Positions 47,299 through 57,663 of a DNA stretch of 64,000 nucleotides are shown in pieces; within the stretch, counting starts at the first letter, position 1, and the number at the start of each line of letters is the position of its first letter. Source of the stretch: Vibrio sp. UBA2441 (GTDB taxonomy: Bacteria; Pseudomonadota; Gammaproteobacteria; Enterobacterales; Vibrionaceae); NCBI GenBank assembly GCA_002342685.1, contig DDQN01000023.1, forward strand, positions 62,491 to 126,490, in the 5' to 3' direction. Both the position numbers and the translations under genes were made by a program. Below the pieces are notes generated by a model that saw only the letters and a program-made list of their open reading frames with translations, had not been told where the DNA came from and ran no database searches.

Positions 47299-48936
47299 TT
47301 AGGGTAAAACTCGCACTGCAAACGCTTCATATGGCTGCAAACAGAGTTGTTCATTCAAAGAGGTATGGTCAGAGTAATTTGATATCAGCGCTTCCATCGG
47401 CTTATTGACCAGCCAGTCAGGCATATCCAGTGTCACCGTGTCTTTACTAAAGTTACTAATAACAACGATGGACTGCTCATCGTCTTTGCGCAAATAGGCA
47501 AAAACCTTATCATGATCTTCAAACAGCGGCGCGAAATCCCCATACACGATCGTTGGATACTGCTTACGTAATTTAATGAGCTTTTGATAATGATAAAATA
47601 TCGAATTGTCATCATTTAAAGCCGCATTCACATTGATGTCACGATAGTTAGGGTTAGCCTCTATCCATGGAGCAGCCTGAGTAAAACCACCATTTTCATC
47701 TTCGCTCCACTGCATCGGAGTACGTGCGTTATCTCTGCTATTTTCATGCAGAGCTTCCATCATGGCATCATGCGTGACCCCTGCTTCTGTTTTCACCTTA
47801 TAGAAGTTAAGCGTCTCAATATCTTTGTACTGATCCAGAGAATCGAACTGGACATTCGTCATGCCAATTTCTTCACCCTGATAGATATATGGCGTGCCTT
47901 TTAATAAATGCAGTGTTGTCGCGAGCATCTTTGCCGACTCAACCCGATAAACAGTATCGTCACCGTACTTGGAGACCGCTCTTGGTAAATCATGATTATT
48001 CCAGAACAGTGAGTTCCAGCCTTCATCGGCTAGCTCCATCTGCCACTTAGTTAAGACTCTTTTAAAATCAGGGAGATTAAGCGGCTGTGGCTGCCATTTG
48101 TCCCCGTTACCCCAGGTAAGGGTAATATGTTCGAACTGAAAGACCATAGAGAGCTCATCTCTATCCGGGCTACTGTATAATTTTGCGATATCAGGGTTTG
48201 CTCCCCACGTTTCCCCAACCGTAAGAAGATCTTTGTCACCAAAGGTTTGCTTATTCATCTGTTGAAGAAGAGGATGCAGCCGCTCACCATTTCCGGTAAT
48301 GCCTTTATCAATCTCTTTACCAATAAGGTCGATAACATCCAGACGGAACCCACCAATGCCCAGGTCAATCCACCAGTTCATCATCTTATGCACTTCTTGC
48401 TGAACCTTAGGATTTTCCCAATTAAGATCCGGCTGGCGTTTCGAGAAGAGATGGAAGAAATATTGGTTGGTCGTGTCATCCCACTCCCAGGCAGAGCCTC
48501 CAAATATCGAATCAATATCACTAGGGCAACTACCATCAGGCTTAGCATCACGCCAGATGTAATAATCCCGATAAGGATTGTCTTTGGATTTCTTCGCTTC
48601 AATAAACCATGGGTGCTCATCAGAGGTATGGTTAACCACCAAGTCCATCACAATCTTGATACCCATTTGCTTGGCTTTCTGAAGCAAGGATTTCATGTCC
48701 TCTAACGAACCAAACTCCGCGGCAATATCCTGATAATCGGAGATATCATAACCATTATCATCCATTGGCGACCGATAGACCGGAGATAACCAGATAACAT
48801 TGACACCAAGGTCGTTTAGATAATCGAGCTTGCTGATAATACCGGGAATATCGCCAATTCCATCGCCGTTCGAGTCACAAAAGCTACGCGGGTAGATCTG
48901 ATATACCACCGCATCATGCCACCATTTTTTATCCAC
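47299..48936 (-). CDS. GH13 oligo-1,6-glucosidase / alpha-glucosidase
   Basis: A 545-aa cytoplasmic enzyme. It begins MDKKWWHDAVVYQIYPRSFC, typical of GH13 oligo-1,6-glucosidases. Conserved regions are DLVVNHTSDEHPWF (region I), GFRLDVIDLIGK (Asp nucleophile), TVGETWGANP (Glu acid) and FWNNHDLPRAVSKYGDD (Asp). The QPDLNWENP sequence is the usual mark of oligo-1,6-/alpha-glucosidases and dextran glucosidases. It probably hydrolyses isomaltose, panose and short maltodextrins. It is first gene of the minus-strand pair with GH31 and divergent from a LysR regulator. Confidence 0.92.
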   Translation of the reverse strand: MDKKWWHDAVVYQIYPRSFCDSNGDGIGDIPGIISKLDYLNDLGVNVIWLSPVYRSPMDDNGYDISDYQDIAAEFGSLEDMKSLLQKAKQMGIKIVMDLVVNHTSDEHPWFIEAKKSKDNPYRDYYIWRDAKPDGSCPSDIDSIFGGSAWEWDDTTNQYFFHLFSKRQPDLNWENPKVQQEVHKMMNWWIDLGIGGFRLDVIDLIGKEIDKGITGNGERLHPLLQQMNKQTFGDKDLLTVGETWGANPDIAKLYSSPDRDELSMVFQFEHITLTWGNGDKWQPQPLNLPDFKRVLTKWQMELADEGWNSLFWNNHDLPRAVSKYGDDTVYRVESAKMLATTLHLLKGTPYIYQGEEIGMTNVQFDSLDQYKDIETLNFYKVKTEAGVTHDAMMEALHENSRDNARTPMQWSEDENGGFTQAAPWIEANPNYRDINVNAALNDDNSIFYHYQKLIKLRKQYPTIVYGDFAPLFEDHDKVFAYLRKDDEQSIVVISNFSKDTVTLDMPDWLVNKPMEALISNYSDHTSLNEQLCLQPYEAFAVRVLP

Positions 48937-49080
48937 TTTTTAATTCCTATTAATCTCACTAATTAAGCAAAAATATAGCCTGCTTAAAACGCCAAAAGAA
49001 ATAGAGAGAGCACATAAAGCTATAGCTTTTTTCTATACCATTGCGGATAATGTCACCCTTACCTTATCGCTGAGATTCGA

Positions 49081-49998
49081 ATGGACAAAAATTACCGTTA
49101 CTTCCTGATGATTGCTCAATCAGGAAGCTTTAAAAAAGCGTCTGAGCGACTTTTTATCAGCCAGCCTTCCCTAACCGTTGCCATAAAAAAACTCGAAAAT
49201 GATATTGGTGTCACACTATTTCACCGACATGCTAAAGGCGTAGAGTTAACGGACTACGGCATTTTGCTAAAAGAACATGTGCTCCAACAACAAGACAAGC
49301 ATTTTCAGTTAATTCATCAGATTGAAGATATGAAGCAAAGGGTGCACGGAAAAATAAAATTAGGGACAGGAGAAGCGTGGTGGGAGCTACTGGTCAAACA
49401 GATAGTATCCCAATATCAAACCAATCAACCCGGTAGTTCCTTCCATTTAGAGTTTGGTAATAATCAGGCCTTGGTACATCACTTGGTCCAAAACGAATTA
49501 GATTTGGTTATTGGTCATGAAATTATTGGGCTATCTGAAGATGTCAGAGTCTCTTTTTGCCCACTATTTCAAGAAAACGAAGCCATTTATGTAAAAGCAA
49601 ATCACCCATTGTTGGGCGATGAGCACTATGCAGACCAATTAACCCAATACCCACTCATCCGGGTCACGCCAACTCACTCTCGCCACCTGGCGGTTCTGGC
49701 AGCAGAAAATGCACGACAGAGCATTATTTATGAACAGGACCGAATACTGGATAGAGTTTGTTACGATATCGATTCATTAGCAGCAAGTATAGATATGTTA
49801 AATATGACAGAAGCTATCATGCCCTATACCGATAAAATGCAGCATTGGTTGAACCAGAAAGGAATAGAAACGCTCGCCATCAACAAGAAGCAGGTAGGTA
49901 ACGTAGGCGTTTATACCAAGTATGGTGTGAAAAACGAAAAAGTCGCCCTGTTTATTGAACTGCTGCAACAAGCCGTACAGCAATGGCAGAGCGACTGA
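49081..49998 (+). CDS. LysR-family transcription regulator
   Basis: A 305-aa regulator. The N-terminal HTH is MDKNYRYFLMIAQSGSFKKA then SERLFISQPSLTVAIKKLEN, with LFHRHAKGVELTDYG after it. The co-inducer-binding domain (about residues 90-300) follows. It is divergent from the GH13/GH31 pair with a 144-bp gap, so it probably regulates that pair. The inducer is unknown; an alpha-glucoside is plausible. Confidence 0.88.
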   Translation: MDKNYRYFLMIAQSGSFKKASERLFISQPSLTVAIKKLENDIGVTLFHRHAKGVELTDYGILLKEHVLQQQDKHFQLIHQIEDMKQRVHGKIKLGTGEAWWELLVKQIVSQYQTNQPGSSFHLEFGNNQALVHHLVQNELDLVIGHEIIGLSEDVRVSFCPLFQENEAIYVKANHPLLGDEHYADQLTQYPLIRVTPTHSRHLAVLAAENARQSIIYEQDRILDRVCYDIDSLAASIDMLNMTEAIMPYTDKMQHWLNQKGIETLAINKKQVGNVGVYTKYGVKNEKVALFIELLQQAVQQWQSD

Positions 49999-50200
49999 TA
50001 GATCACAACTAAATTGTACAGTCTACTTGGTGATCACACTGTTCGTCGCGTTCAGTCTAACTCGTTTAGTTTCTATTCAGCTAATCATGGCTTTATTGTT
50101 AGCCTTCTTGTAGGTGACAATTAAACAATTAAAGGTGGTTTTGATATCAAGTAAATCACCTACGAAATATCGCTTAAAAATCTCTCTATGGTAAACAAAA

Positions 50201-51742
50201 TTAGGCTTCCATTGCATCAAGTACAAATTTTGCAAAAGGTGTGATGTTACCGTTTACTGAGGCATCTTCTAGAGCAGCAAGATAAGCTGATCGAGTTTCA
50301 TGCCTGATTACCGTCCAAGAGTAACCCCCTAGTACCAATAGGTAATTCATTAAAAAGCGCGCGGTTCTACCATTCCCATCGGGGAACGGGTGTATGTACC
50401 CCACGAATAAGTGCCCCAAAACTGCCTTAACTGCGTAATTTTCTTCTTTAGCAATTAATCCTTTGAGTGCATCAATGCAATCCATAAGCTGTTCTGACGC
50501 CGGTGGAACGTGCATAGAAGTCTTTATGTACACTGGGCCTTTTCGATATCCTGCTAAGTCAGCTTCATCAATGATCCCCGCTGTAACGCAAGGTGTAAAT
50601 AGAGCGTTGTACCACTCATTAATGCCGACACCAACAAAGTATTCTAAGTCAGGGGCTTCACCATCCTGATAGGTTTCCTCTAGGAGTGATTTTACTTTGT
50701 TGAATGCATCATAGTAGCCACGCGCTGCCAATGCGTCTTTTTGCTCTCTGTCTGCTGCAATCGTATCAGGAGACCAGTTGCCATTTGATACTTTTTCGAT
50801 AAGTTCCGGGGTGACTTTGTACCCCTCAATAGACAAGGAGTGGTAGGCATCATTTACGTAGATTTCTTCCATCATGCTGAGGGTATCTTCTACCCCAACC
50901 TCAAAGAAGTTTCTTTCAGCGCCCTTGGGTGCAAGGACTTCCACAACAGCATCCCTCATGCTTGCCCACATAGCTCGGACTCGCTTAGCGGATGGAGCTT
51001 GATTGCGGTTGCCTCCAAGGACAATTGGCGCTTCCTCAAATGGATTTTTTGAGGCTACATTGTCAAAACCTGCGCTGTTCATAACATTTTGTAGAGTTCG
51101 GCTTTCTGTTCTCATTCCTAATGCTTTGTAGGCACCAACAAGCCGAGCTCCTGAACTTGCGTTCTTAGTGTGCATTAATGCCTTTTGCACTTCGTTAACA
51201 TCAGAACGCTCTAACGCAATTTGCATACACAGTGGATTACTAGTGAAAATACGCTGCGTTGTTTCCATAAGGCTACTTTCGAGCGAGTGCCCCCAGACGA
51301 GATCATTTAGCTTGATACGGGAGTAAGGCGTTTTCTTAGATCCCATAATTAAAAGGTTTATGCCATTTGGTAGGTCAATCTTGCGAGGGCTTGATTCTGG
51401 GGCATAGGCAATAATCTGCTTCGGTAGTGTGTTGCTTTCTGTCAAAATGTCCAGCGATAACTCTGGGGAAAGCCAATAGTCCGATCCGAGTTTGTTCTCA
51501 ATGTACTGCCCAATAAAAGCCCACACAGACTCATACCACAAAGCCGACTCACCCGCCTTTTGAGTTAGTAAGTCAGCGTCAAGTAAGTACCAGCCTTTGA
51601 TAATTTGCTTTAGGTATCCCTCTTGAATAAGCAAAGTTCGATTGGTTTTACTTAGGTTTTTTGAGTGTACAATGTTATCAACATCCGCATTATGAGCTTC
51701 TAGCAATGCTTCTGCCAACTTCTCTTTTTTAGTTTTAGCCAT
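50201..51742 (-). CDS. Fic-domain protein fused to an AbiEi-like N-terminal domain
   Basis: From the ATG at 51742 this is 513 aa (a TTG two codons up is also possible). The C-terminal Fic domain has the full active-site motif HPFPDGNGRTARFLMNYLL (about residue 451), which transfers AMP from ATP to a target hydroxyl. About 145 residues before it lies HSLSIEG, fitting the class II auto-inhibitory (S/T)xxxE(G/N) helix. The N-terminal 220 residues begin with a winged-helix-like part (LLIQEGYLKQIIKGWYLLDA) and then YWLSPELSLDILTESN, much like AbiEi antitoxins of type IV systems. The link to AbiEi is by eye. It is transcribed alone, away from a 23-bp repeat array. Confidence 0.85.
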   Translation of the reverse strand: MAKTKKEKLAEALLEAHNADVDNIVHSKNLSKTNRTLLIQEGYLKQIIKGWYLLDADLLTQKAGESALWYESVWAFIGQYIENKLGSDYWLSPELSLDILTESNTLPKQIIAYAPESSPRKIDLPNGINLLIMGSKKTPYSRIKLNDLVWGHSLESSLMETTQRIFTSNPLCMQIALERSDVNEVQKALMHTKNASSGARLVGAYKALGMRTESRTLQNVMNSAGFDNVASKNPFEEAPIVLGGNRNQAPSAKRVRAMWASMRDAVVEVLAPKGAERNFFEVGVEDTLSMMEEIYVNDAYHSLSIEGYKVTPELIEKVSNGNWSPDTIAADREQKDALAARGYYDAFNKVKSLLEETYQDGEAPDLEYFVGVGINEWYNALFTPCVTAGIIDEADLAGYRKGPVYIKTSMHVPPASEQLMDCIDALKGLIAKEENYAVKAVLGHLFVGYIHPFPDGNGRTARFLMNYLLVLGGYSWTVIRHETRSAYLAALEDASVNGNITPFAKFVLDAMEA

Positions 51743-51808
51743 GACCAAATGCCCGTTATATCATGTGGTTATCAAATTATACTACACCCCACCAAAATGC
51801 CTAAACAA

Positions 51809-51967
51809 TTTAGCATTTACGGACTTGATAGTTTAGCAAACACGGTTGTGGGTTTAGCGTTTGCGAATTTGTTAATTTAGCATTTACGGGTCTAATAGCT
51901 TAGTGATTAAGGACAAAAGAGTTTGGTATTTGTGCATTGGAGGGTTTAGTGAATACGGATTTGAAGC
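51809..51967. repeat. Seven direct repeats of about 23 bp (TTTAGCATTTACGG core)
   Basis: Units start at 51809, 51832, 51853, 51876, 51899, 51922 and 51945, so the period is 23, 21, 23, 23, 23 and 23 bp. The 14-bp core is TTTAGCATTTACGG (exact at 51809 and 51876), and the others are variants such as TTTAGCAAACACGG and TTTAGTGAATACGG. The remaining nine bases vary. A related core on the opposite strand (TTTAGGCATTTTGG) is at 51805-51792, nearer to the Fic gene. It fits an operator or iteron array upstream of the Fic gene. Confidence 0.85.
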
Positions 51968-52336
51968 TATGGATTTTAGAGAAATGCACATTAACAGGTT
52001 ATGAATGAGTTTCAATTTTGGCAAGAAGGGGGACACTCAAAGACTGCTCGCAATCACCGACTTAATATAAGTTGTACGTCTTAGAAATTTTTGGTGATAA
52101 AAGTCAAAAATAAATTCAAATAATTCTTTACATTTAGTTAGGAAAGAACAATAATCGCCTTGCTCTGTTGTTCAGAGTTATTAAATGAAACATCAGTTGT
52201 AAAAGTAAAACCCTCAGAATTCCTTCATTGTTATCCTCAGTGTTTCCCTTAGCTTCATAGATACATTAAATAATTCAAGCTTCTAGCGCATCGCATTTTC
52301 AGCGATTAATTTTTATTATTATATAAGGGACACTAC
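51968..52336. promoter_or_regulatory. Upstream region and long 5' leader of the cold-shock gene
   Basis: About 370 bp without a gene. CspA-type genes have a long structured 5' untranslated region acting as a cold sensor, and the AT-rich 52140-52336 would fit. The ribosome binding site is in ATATAAGGGACACTAC just before the ATG. I did not fold the RNA. Confidence 0.45.
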
Positions 52337-52549
52337 ATGTCTAACAAAACAACTGGTTCTGTAAAATGGTTTAACGAAGCTAAAGGTTTCGGTTTTCTTA
52401 CTCAAGATAATGGCGGTGCTGATGTATTCGTTCATTTCCGTGCTATCGCTTCTGAAGGGTTCAAAACTCTAGCTGAAGGCCAAAAAGTGTCTTTTGAATT
52501 AGAGCAAGGCCAGAAAGGCCCTCAGGCTGCAAACGTAGTAGCCATATAA
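52337..52549 (+). CDS. CspA-family cold-shock protein
   Basis: A 70-aa single-strand nucleic-acid-binding protein that acts as an RNA chaperone. The cold-shock domain has RNP1 KGFGFLTQD and RNP2 VFVHFRAI, and it starts [16 protein letters not shown], the usual CspA opening. Length is that of E. coli CspA (70 aa). It stands alone with a long AT-rich leader. Which Csp paralogue of the genus this is cannot be told from sequence alone. Confidence 0.96.
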   Translation: MSNKTTGSVKWFNEAKGFGFLTQDNGGADVFVHFRAIASEGFKTLAEGQKVSFELEQGQKGPQAANVVAI

Positions 52550-52783
52550 GATTAAGTTGGCGCAGGCGATAAATTTCAGCTTGCGTCACTCCCCCTTTAT
52601 CTCAACATATTATTTATAAAACTTATCGAAAATATCCAACATTTCCTAATACCTCCTCTGTATTTGTCGTTACGTTACTGATTAACTTCGTTCCATTATA
52701 AATAAAGACACACATAATTTTATTGAAAACTAATTTAAATATTATTTAAGTTCTATATCTAATAAAATAACGAAGGATAATTT

Positions 52784-52870
52784 ATGTCACGCTCAATCGG
52801 CCGTCAACGTTTTTGGTTTCAAAAAAAACATCAAAAAACAAACACAAATAAAAATAAAAAAATTATATAA
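52784..52870 (+). CDS. Possible small basic protein of 28 aa
   Basis: An ATG at 52784, behind a good GAAGGA site, opens a 28-codon frame: MSRSIGRQRFWFQKKHQKTN then a Lys/Asn-rich tail and TAA. The first twelve residues look structured (SRSIGRQRFWF) whereas the tail is low-complexity and may simply follow from AT-rich DNA. The strong ribosome binding site is the main support. It is not related to any family I recognise. It lies about 235 bp after the cold-shock gene. Confidence 0.45.
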   Translation: MSRSIGRQRFWFQKKHQKTNTNKNKKII

Positions 52871-54719
<1,849 letters not shown>

Positions 54720-54826
54720 TCAAATTCTTCGTGTATTAAGAATACGGGACACGCTAAGATTGAATTGCACCACCTAAAGCGTCTGAGCGTATATGAATCA
54801 CTACAATTTATTAACCCGGACAACTG

Positions 54827-54858
54827 AGTAGCTCTTTTCGCCGGGCAAAAGAGCTACT
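54827..54858 (+). terminator. Hairpin after the GH1 gene
   Basis: AGTAGCTCTTTT (54827-54838) pairs perfectly with AAAAGAGCTACT (54847-54858). The stem is strong, and GATTGGTTTTC follows. It lies 108 bp after the GH1 stop, and before the converging malM. Confidence 0.7.
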
Positions 54859-54919
54859 GATTGGTTTTCAAACTTAAATACTATAAAACTGATTAATTGG
54901 AGACTTATTATTGTGATGC

Positions 54920-55780
54920 TTATTGCTTATATGCATTCACTGCTTCCACAAACACGTCTTGAGCACCTTTTATATTCAAGGCTTTGGCTTCTTCTAATAG
55001 AGCAAGTGCTTTAGGAATGTCGTTACCTTGCACTGCTTTTTGAATGGCTGTTTTGTAGTAAGTGACCGTGTCTAAAGCAGCAGTTATCTTCACGTTATTC
55101 AACGATGTATTTTGCATTGGAATTTCTGGCGCTGCTGCACTTTTTTGTTTCTTTGAAAAAAAACTCTTGCTGCCCAACTCTCTTGCTGAAATTTTGACAT
55201 CACCAAACTTCCGATGCTTAGCTACCGGATCAGGAATTTCAGGTGGGCTATTTCTCTTAGCTATCGCTATAGCTTTAGCTGGATGAATCAGTGTAGTTGT
55301 CTGCTTCAAATCATTTTGAGTTGTAAAAACCAATGCATGAACTTCAGTAATTGATAATGGTACATTGATAGTCACCAAGCCATGCAGAACTTCACCAGCC
55401 ATAAAATCATTTCGATCATAATCAAATGATTCAGAGTCAAACTCTCTAATTACATTAAAATCTTGATCATACAACGCTAAATTAGGAGCAAATACGCCCA
55501 ATTTTTTTACAATACTACTAATTTCGATCTCAATCGGATTACCGTTATTCGTAAACTTAAATGCTACGACATGACTGTTTATATAATTATTGTCTACGTG
55601 TTGACTATCTAACGTAAGTGAAGTTTTGATATCACTTGGTAATGAAACTGTAGTCCAATATAACTCCTCAATCCGTTCGACATTTGATTCACTTACATTA
55701 GTTGTCGAATCAAGCAGATGAGATGTACCACATCCAGCAATGGCTAATGCTGCAACTATGATCGTTATCAGTCTATTCAT
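54920..55780 (-). CDS. malM: Maltose operon periplasmic protein MalM, lipoprotein form
   Basis: The ATG at 55780, with an AGGA site nine bases before it, gives 286 aa with a lipobox signal (MNRLITIIVAALAIAGC); a frame open to 55822 exists. MalM landmarks are ELYWTTVSLPSDIKTSLTLD, VVAFKFTNNGNPIEIEISSI, the middle LALYDQDFNVIREF and the C-terminal ALALLEEAKALNIKGAQDVF. E. coli MalM (306 aa) is a periplasmic protein of unknown exact role in maltose use. It follows lamB, separated by a strong hairpin, as in malK-lamB-malM of enterics but without malK. Confidence 0.88.
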   Translation of the reverse strand: MNRLITIIVAALAIAGCGTSHLLDSTTNVSESNVERIEELYWTTVSLPSDIKTSLTLDSQHVDNNYINSHVVAFKFTNNGNPIEIEISSIVKKLGVFAPNLALYDQDFNVIREFDSESFDYDRNDFMAGEVLHGLVTINVPLSITEVHALVFTTQNDLKQTTTLIHPAKAIAIAKRNSPPEIPDPVAKHRKFGDVKISARELGSKSFFSKKQKSAAAPEIPMQNTSLNNVKITAALDTVTYYKTAIQKAVQGNDIPKALALLEEAKALNIKGAQDVFVEAVNAYKQ

Positions 55781-55836
55781 ATTATTCATTCCTATCTTCT
55801 TTTTTATCAATAACAAGGGCACGTAAGACTACAACG

Positions 55837-55866
55837 AGAAATAGCCAGCATTCGCTGGCTATTTCT
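55837..55866 (-). terminator. lamB-malM intergenic hairpin
   Basis: A 13-bp perfect stem AGAAATAGCCAGC (55837-55849) with GCTGGCTATTTCT (55854-55866) and loop ATTC, 19 bp after the lamB stop. It is probably a partial terminator giving more LamB than MalM. The inner ATAGCCAGC/GCTGGCTAT recurs after glgX. Confidence 0.75.
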
Positions 55867-55884
55867 GTTCACGCTATTGGCTAA

Positions 55885-57225
55885 TTACCACCAAGCTTCA
55901 ACATTCACACCAAACATCAAGTCATGATTATCCACAGCTTGATCGCCAGTGTACTTACTTGCAAACACTCGAATTGCTGGTCTTGCCCAGATGCTTGATC
56001 CAGCTTGCCATTGTTGTGCGACAGTGATTTTTTGAAGATTTTCTGACTCACTCATCCATGGGTCATCTTGTACATAATAACCACCTTCAAATACTGTACT
56101 CATTGTTTCTGTCCAGTAATAAGATGGGCGCACAACTATTGCGGCTCTGCTACCCGTTTTACCATCTCCATTTTCTAAACGTGAGTATGTTAGTGAGTAA
56201 CCTAGATCCCAACTATCACCAGCAATCACACCCCAATCGATGAATCGCATCGACTTTCTACCTTCTTGGCCTTGTTCCATATTATAACCAGAACCTAAGT
56301 GACCATTGATACCGTATCCATCCCACGCATACCCTTCAGTGGAGTACTGAGCTACTACCTTGTTAAATCCACCAAAGAAGTTACCCTGAGTATGCTCAAC
56401 AGTTAAAGACAATCCTGTCTTGTCTAGGCCATAATCACCAACGTTACCAGTATTATTATCAATCGCATCTTTTTGTTTATCAGAATAAGACGGCTTAGCC
56501 GCTAACAAAATAAACTCTAGAGACCCATTTTCATTTACATTCAAACCTGTATAACGTAAATCAATGGTATTCGCTGTTGAATATACTTGTTCACTTTCAA
56601 GCAATGCTCTTTCATCTACAGCAGTCGAAGTATCGTCAGCCGTAGCTAGAGGCGCTTTCCATTTGTGCTGAACAAGAGCAGCATGAAATTTACCAGGGCC
56701 AACTTCTACATTTTCAATACCGAAACCTTCACCCGAGTTATTTACATAGTAAAAATCTTGGATGTGGACATCTTTACGACCGTAATAGCGATTACCACCC
56801 CAAAGTTTCATGCCATTAGCCATAGAGTAATCAACCCAAGCCTCACGAAATGCAGCACGACCGCCAGTCCAAGGGTCATTGGCATCTGTACCAATTGCTT
56901 GAAAACTGTTACCACGACCATCTTTACCGCCATCTTCTAATGAGCCATAAGCAACTAAAGTGTGAAGATTAAATGTTTCGCCGTCTTTATCGTAAAGTTT
57001 ATTAGCATTTAATGATAATTCAGCATATACATCACACTCATCTCCTAAACGACCGACTTTATGGGACGCTGGACCACCGTTACCATAACAATATGCAGAA
57101 CCGCCATCTGCGTTCATACCAAAACCTGCGTTCATATATCCATGGAAATCTACTTCCGCAGCTAATGCTGAACCTGATAAAAGTGCTCCAGCCACTGCTA
57201 CAGCAATCATGCTTACTTTTTTCAT
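55885..57225 (-). CDS. lamB: Maltoporin LamB
   Basis: Outer-membrane trimeric channel for maltodextrins. It is 446 aa, as E. coli LamB (446 aa precursor). A signal peptide (residues 1-22, ending SGSALA) precedes AEVDFHGYMNAGFGMNADGG, the classic first strand. KLWGGNRYYGRKDVHIQDFY and the C-terminal strand ending in LMFGVNVEAWW (terminal aromatic) are typical. First gene of lamB-malM. It is divergent from glgX across a region with four MalT-like boxes. Confidence 0.96.
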   Translation of the reverse strand: MKKVSMIAVAVAGALLSGSALAAEVDFHGYMNAGFGMNADGGSAYCYGNGGPASHKVGRLGDECDVYAELSLNANKLYDKDGETFNLHTLVAYGSLEDGGKDGRGNSFQAIGTDANDPWTGGRAAFREAWVDYSMANGMKLWGGNRYYGRKDVHIQDFYYVNNSGEGFGIENVEVGPGKFHAALVQHKWKAPLATADDTSTAVDERALLESEQVYSTANTIDLRYTGLNVNENGSLEFILLAAKPSYSDKQKDAIDNNTGNVGDYGLDKTGLSLTVEHTQGNFFGGFNKVVAQYSTEGYAWDGYGINGHLGSGYNMEQGQEGRKSMRFIDWGVIAGDSWDLGYSLTYSRLENGDGKTGSRAAIVVRPSYYWTETMSTVFEGGYYVQDDPWMSESENLQKITVAQQWQAGSSIWARPAIRVFASKYTGDQAVDNHDLMFGVNVEAWW

Positions 57226-57663
57226 TCGTTAACTCCTGAACGATTAATTATTCTTTATTTCCTATTTATTGGTTATCACTCGAAAGGCAGTTAACAAGCG
57301 TGACCAGATAAAGAGATAAGTTTGGGATTCATTCCCGGTTTTGTTTCAACGTTAGGAATATTAAGCAAGTAATCGTGGGCTGACTTCCTCCGCCTCCGAC
57401 TAATTTTCGGGGGAGTAGAAAGGCGTAGAAAATGGCGTAGAAAACAATTTTGAGGGTTCTGTCACTGAATTAGGGGGGAGTAACGGGCTATTAGACTGAA
57501 AACTGCTATACAAAGTGTCAGACGTATCAAGTTTTCACCAGTTTAGGGTATAAGAGTTTTTTTTAATTATTTTTATATGTAGCAATAAGGGTGTTGCCTT
57601 TATAGGACATCCCATTTACCTTAACGTTCATAAGATAAGTAAAAAAGTCTAAGAAATACTAAA
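57226..57663. promoter_or_regulatory. Divergent lamB-malM / glgX control region with MalT-like boxes
   Basis: The boxes, all on the plus strand, are GGGGGAGTAG (57409-57418), GGCGTAGAA (57422-57430), GGCGTAGAA (57434-57442) and GGGGGAGTAA (57474-57483). The first three are about 12 bp apart. CCTCCGCCTCC at 57388-57398 adds a reverse G-rich element. The two decamer types are the same as upstream of malE. I see no clear CRP site. Confidence 0.65.

Noticed and set aside
51809..51967. 23-bp repeat array as a CRISPR array
   Set aside because: The core is only 14 bp and degenerate, the 'spacers' are nine bases, and no cas gene is present.
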